Source: CAZXCQ01 sp964639275 (GTDB lineage Bacteria; Desulfobacterota; DSM-4660; Desulfatiglandales; Desulfatiglandaceae). Taken from it: 5,262 nt of DNA. The DNA is taken from the NCBI GenBank assembly GCA_964639275.1, contig CAZXCQ010000358.1:1-5262 (forward strand), written 5' to 3'. Below are positions 5,262 to 5,262 of this stretch, piece by piece; positions within the stretch are counted from its first letter, which is position 1; each line of letters opens with the position of its first letter. The notes beneath the pieces are model-generated. The model was not told where the DNA came from. It did not search any database and worked only from the letters and a program-made list of their open reading frames with translations. A program made the translations under genes and the position numbers.

Positions 5262-5262
5262 G

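Noticed and set aside
1..5262. CRISPR array, tRNA or rRNA genes, toxin-antitoxin or defence genes
   Set aside because: No regularly spaced repeats, cloverleaf-like segments or relevant protein motifs were found on either strand.

Overview
The window holds one well-preserved minus-strand operon (about 3425 to beyond position 1), a patch of decayed mobile and transporter DNA (about 3479-4256), a short convergent membrane-protein gene (4658-4305, minus) and a roughly 600-base tail with little or no convincing coding. The organism looks like a Gram-negative bacterium. The operon layout, the moderate GC content and the REP-like palindrome (ATTCCGGC..GCCGGAAT) would suit Desulfobacterota (former Deltaproteobacteria), but this placement is an inference from style and not from a marker gene.

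Operon (read right to left): a MoxR-type AAA+ ATPase (3425-2445), a DUF58 protein (2443-1565), a BatD-like membrane protein with a periplasmic N-terminus and a cytoplasmic C-terminal helical domain (1500-523), and the first 175 codons of a BatA-type von Willebrand A protein (526 to the window edge). Spacing is tight: 1 nt between moxR and the DUF58 gene, and an ATGA overlap between the BatD-like gene and batA. This is the classic MoxR/BAT (Bacteroides aerotolerance-type) arrangement. The ATPase is thought to act as a chaperone that remodels or activates MIDAS-bearing VWA proteins at the membrane. More bat genes would be expected beyond the left edge.

Upstream of moxR on the opposite strand is the left part of an IS200/IS605-type element. 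It has a 7-bp inverted repeat (3479-3500), a long hairpin that buries the transposase ribosome binding site (3548-3602), and a broken tnpA (3603-3925) with a one-base deletion, a nonsense codon and no C-terminus. It runs directly into a 3' remnant of a CaCA-family (YrbG-like) cation/H+ or Na+/Ca2+ antiporter gene (about 3900-4229), which has at least three frameshifts. No right end of the element is evident, so the two appear joined by a deletion.

The right part holds a 117-residue single-pass membrane protein of unknown function with a perfect ribosome binding site, a strong inverted repeat at 4777-4813, a doubtful small ORF (5132-4863), and at the extreme right a short element of about 135 bases bounded by 15-base imperfect terminal inverted repeats, with REP-like palindromes inside. 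I see no tRNA, rRNA or CRISPR array. The operon looks functional but of known type. The less usual points are the hairpin over the tnpA start, the tnpA/antiporter junction, and the MITE-like unit.
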